From NCBI GenBank assembly GCA_002417975.1, contig DIDE01000086.1:26581-90580 (forward strand): a DNA stretch of 64,000 nucleotides, in the 5' to 3' direction. This stretch comes from Eggerthellaceae bacterium UBA5808 (GTDB lineage Bacteria > Actinomycetota > Coriobacteriia > Coriobacteriales > Eggerthellaceae). How positions within the stretch are numbered: the stretch's first letter is position 1; every line of letters begins with the position of its first letter. Positions 62,914 to 64,000 of this stretch are shown in pieces. The notes below the pieces were generated by a model that was not told the origin of the DNA, made no database searches, and was given only the letters and a program-made list of their open reading frames with translations. The translations under genes were made by a program, and so were the position numbers.

Positions 62914-63627
62914 GTGCTGAAAGCGATTATTGTTGATGACGAGGCGCCCGCTCGCTCCGAACTTAGGTTCCTACTCAACGAGTTGGGGCAAACCGAGGTT
63001 GTCGCGGAAGCTGCCAGCGTACGGGAAGCAATCGAAAAGCTAAAAGAGTATCCATGCGATGTCATGTTCCTTGATATCAGTATGCCCGAGGCAAGTGGTC
63101 TACAACTTGCTGCTGCTTTACAACATCTTAAATTTCCTCCCGCTATTGTCTTCGTAACTGCCTATAGTGAATTCGCACTTGATGCATTTAAGGTTAATGC
63201 AATCGATTATCTGGTCAAACCAGTCGAAAAAGAGCGTCTTGCTCAGGCGATTGCTCGCGTTCGCGAACATGTTGCTCTGCATGCGAAAGTGCAGAAGCTC
63301 GATCGAATCCCTGTGGAAAAAAATGGCAAAAAGATTCTTATCGGTATCGATACGATTCGCTATATTATGGCGCGCGACGATTATGCATATCTCCAAACGG
63401 ATACCGATCGCTATTTCTCGACCGTGAGCCTTGCTCAACTCGAAAAACGTCTTGACGGCCATGGCTTCTTCCGTGTTCATCGAAGCTACCTTGTTAATCT
63501 CTCGATGGTCACAGAAGTTGAATCCGTATCAGGCGGTACACTGCTTTTGACGTTAGACGGAACGGAAGACAAGATCCCGGTGTCACGTCGTCGTGTTTCT
63601 TCACTCAAGAAAGCACTTGGTCTGTAG
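62914..63627 (+). CDS. LytTR-family response regulator
   Basis: 237 residues if started at GTG 62914, five bases after AAAGGAG; an ATG at 62899 lies on the ribosome site itself. Receiver domain has AIIVDDEAPAR, phospho-acceptor D54 in MFLDISMPEAS and Lys in DYLVKPVEKE. The C-terminal LytTR DNA-binding domain (about 135-235) has FFRVHRSYLVNL and IPVSRRRVSSLK. Partner of the LytS-type kinase upstream. Confidence 0.93.
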   Translation: MLKAIIVDDEAPARSELRFLLNELGQTEVVAEAASVREAIEKLKEYPCDVMFLDISMPEASGLQLAAALQHLKFPPAIVFVTAYSEFALDAFKVNAIDYLVKPVEKERLAQAIARVREHVALHAKVQKLDRIPVEKNGKKILIGIDTIRYIMARDDYAYLQTDTDRYFSTVSLAQLEKRLDGHGFFRVHRSYLVNLSMVTEVESVSGGTLLLTLDGTEDKIPVSRRRVSSLKKALGL

Positions 63628-63638
63628 GTCTTCAAAAT

Positions 63639-63662
63639 AGGTCGTTAAAGCGGTTTTGACCT
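63639..63662 (+). terminator. Weak hairpin after the LytTR gene
   Basis: AGGTC (63639-63643) and GACCT (63658-63662) with an inner AAA/TTT pairing, 11 bases after the stop. Short stem, no strong T-run. Confidence 0.35.
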
Positions 63663-63691
63663 CTTACATCGTCACATAACCTTCGTAGTTT

Positions 63692-63720
63692 TTGGATTGT
63701 CCTCCGCGCTTTGGTACAAT
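63692..63720 (+). promoter_or_regulatory. pgi promoter
   Basis: TTGGAT (63692-63697), 17-base spacer, TACAAT (63715-63720); transcription would start about 25 bases before ATG 63753. Confidence 0.78.
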
Positions 63721-63752
63721 GGGGCAGTTTGTAAAACGCGAAAGAGGGTTAT

Positions 63753-64000
63753 ATGCTTAGCAACGAGATGGAAAAAGTTTATCCTTCAGCGAAGATGCTC
63801 GTGAAGGACCAGGTTGCAAGCCGCTTGCACGATAAAGATGATTCATTGTTCGATTTCGAAGCGGAGGCACAAAAATGTGCCGCCAATTTCATGGGGTGGA
63901 CGGACCTGGCAAGCAATCCACCGACACCGGTGGAAGATATCCAGACGTTCGCTGATGAAGTACTTGGCAACGGGCTTAAAACGGTGCTTCTTATTGGTCA
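63753..64000 (+). CDS. pgi: Glucose-6-phosphate isomerase, N-terminal part
   Basis: The first 82 codons are inside the window and continue beyond it. ATG 63753 follows AAAGAGGG. The segment ending FADEVLGNGLKTVLLIG resembles the beta-strand that leads into the conserved G.GGS sugar-phosphate loop of isomerases of this kind, and MGWTDLASNPP agrees with actinobacterial sequences as I remember them. The key catalytic residues lie beyond the edge, so the call rests on the N-terminus only. Confidence 0.6.
   Translation, partial: MLSNEMEKVYPSAKMLVKDQVASRLHDKDDSLFDFEAEAQKCAANFMGWTDLASNPPTPVEDIQTFADEVLGNGLKTVLLIG

Overview
The window is bacterial chromosome of moderate GC, densely coded on both strands, with no rRNA or tRNA gene that I could see. 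Gene content (a 2-oxoacid:ferredoxin oxidoreductase beside a phenylacetate-CoA ligase, a DtxR/Feo iron locus, very large Ig-like surface proteins, a LytS/LytTR pair, FeoB with a long acidic loop) and the style of the proteins suggest an anaerobic actinobacterium of the Coriobacteriia (Eggerthellales), with a low-GC member such as Cryptobacterium the closest guess. That placement is inference from protein style, not a database match.

Layout. 1-4.3 kb: a minus-strand operon of two BtrH-like proteins around an acyl-CoA/AMP ligase, divergent from a 55-residue Gly/Ser-tailed peptide with its own strong RBS and terminator, followed by a hotdog thioesterase. It resembles a small peptide-modification or natural-product locus and is the best candidate here for an undescribed system. 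4.3-7.5 kb: an ABC exporter with FtsX domains. 7.8-11.2 kb: a TSUP permease, a dicarboxylate/amino-acid symporter and a LysR regulator. 11.6-17.0 kb: phenylacetate-CoA ligase, a LysR effector domain lacking its HTH, and a three-gene oxidoreductase with a fused gamma-delta subunit.

17.3-28.1 kb: two copies of a two-gene surface module, each a large secreted Ig-like protein ending in one membrane helix and a conserved cytoplasmic tail, followed by a two-helix membrane partner with an acidic cytoplasmic domain. The first partner is broken by a one-base frameshift; the second surface protein carries 18 MBG-type repeats. 28.3-35.3 kb: a voltage-gated-type ion channel with zinc ribbons and a 1,875-residue Cna-B adhesin. 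35.5-39.1 kb: DUF218 membrane protein, WYL regulator, MFS transporter. 39.2-43.1 kb: SbcCD. 43.2-47.5 kb: DUF3006 protein, DtxR-type iron regulator, and divergent feoA-feoA-feoB-Cys-rich protein with two DtxR-like boxes over the promoter. 47.5-64 kb: GH3 glycosidase, VOC protein, PlsY-like and QueT-like proteins, endonuclease IV, a divergent MoeA-like protein, a second channel, an alpha/beta hydrolase, a glycosyltransferase, a second TSUP permease, a LytS-type kinase, a LytTR regulator and the start of glucose-6-phosphate isomerase.

A second theme is degenerate short tandem repeats concentrated from about 50 to 61 kb, in gene tails, linkers and intergenic DNA. Inside genes the units are multiples of three (12, 15, 24, 27/30 bp); between genes they are not (about 17, 19, 20 bp).
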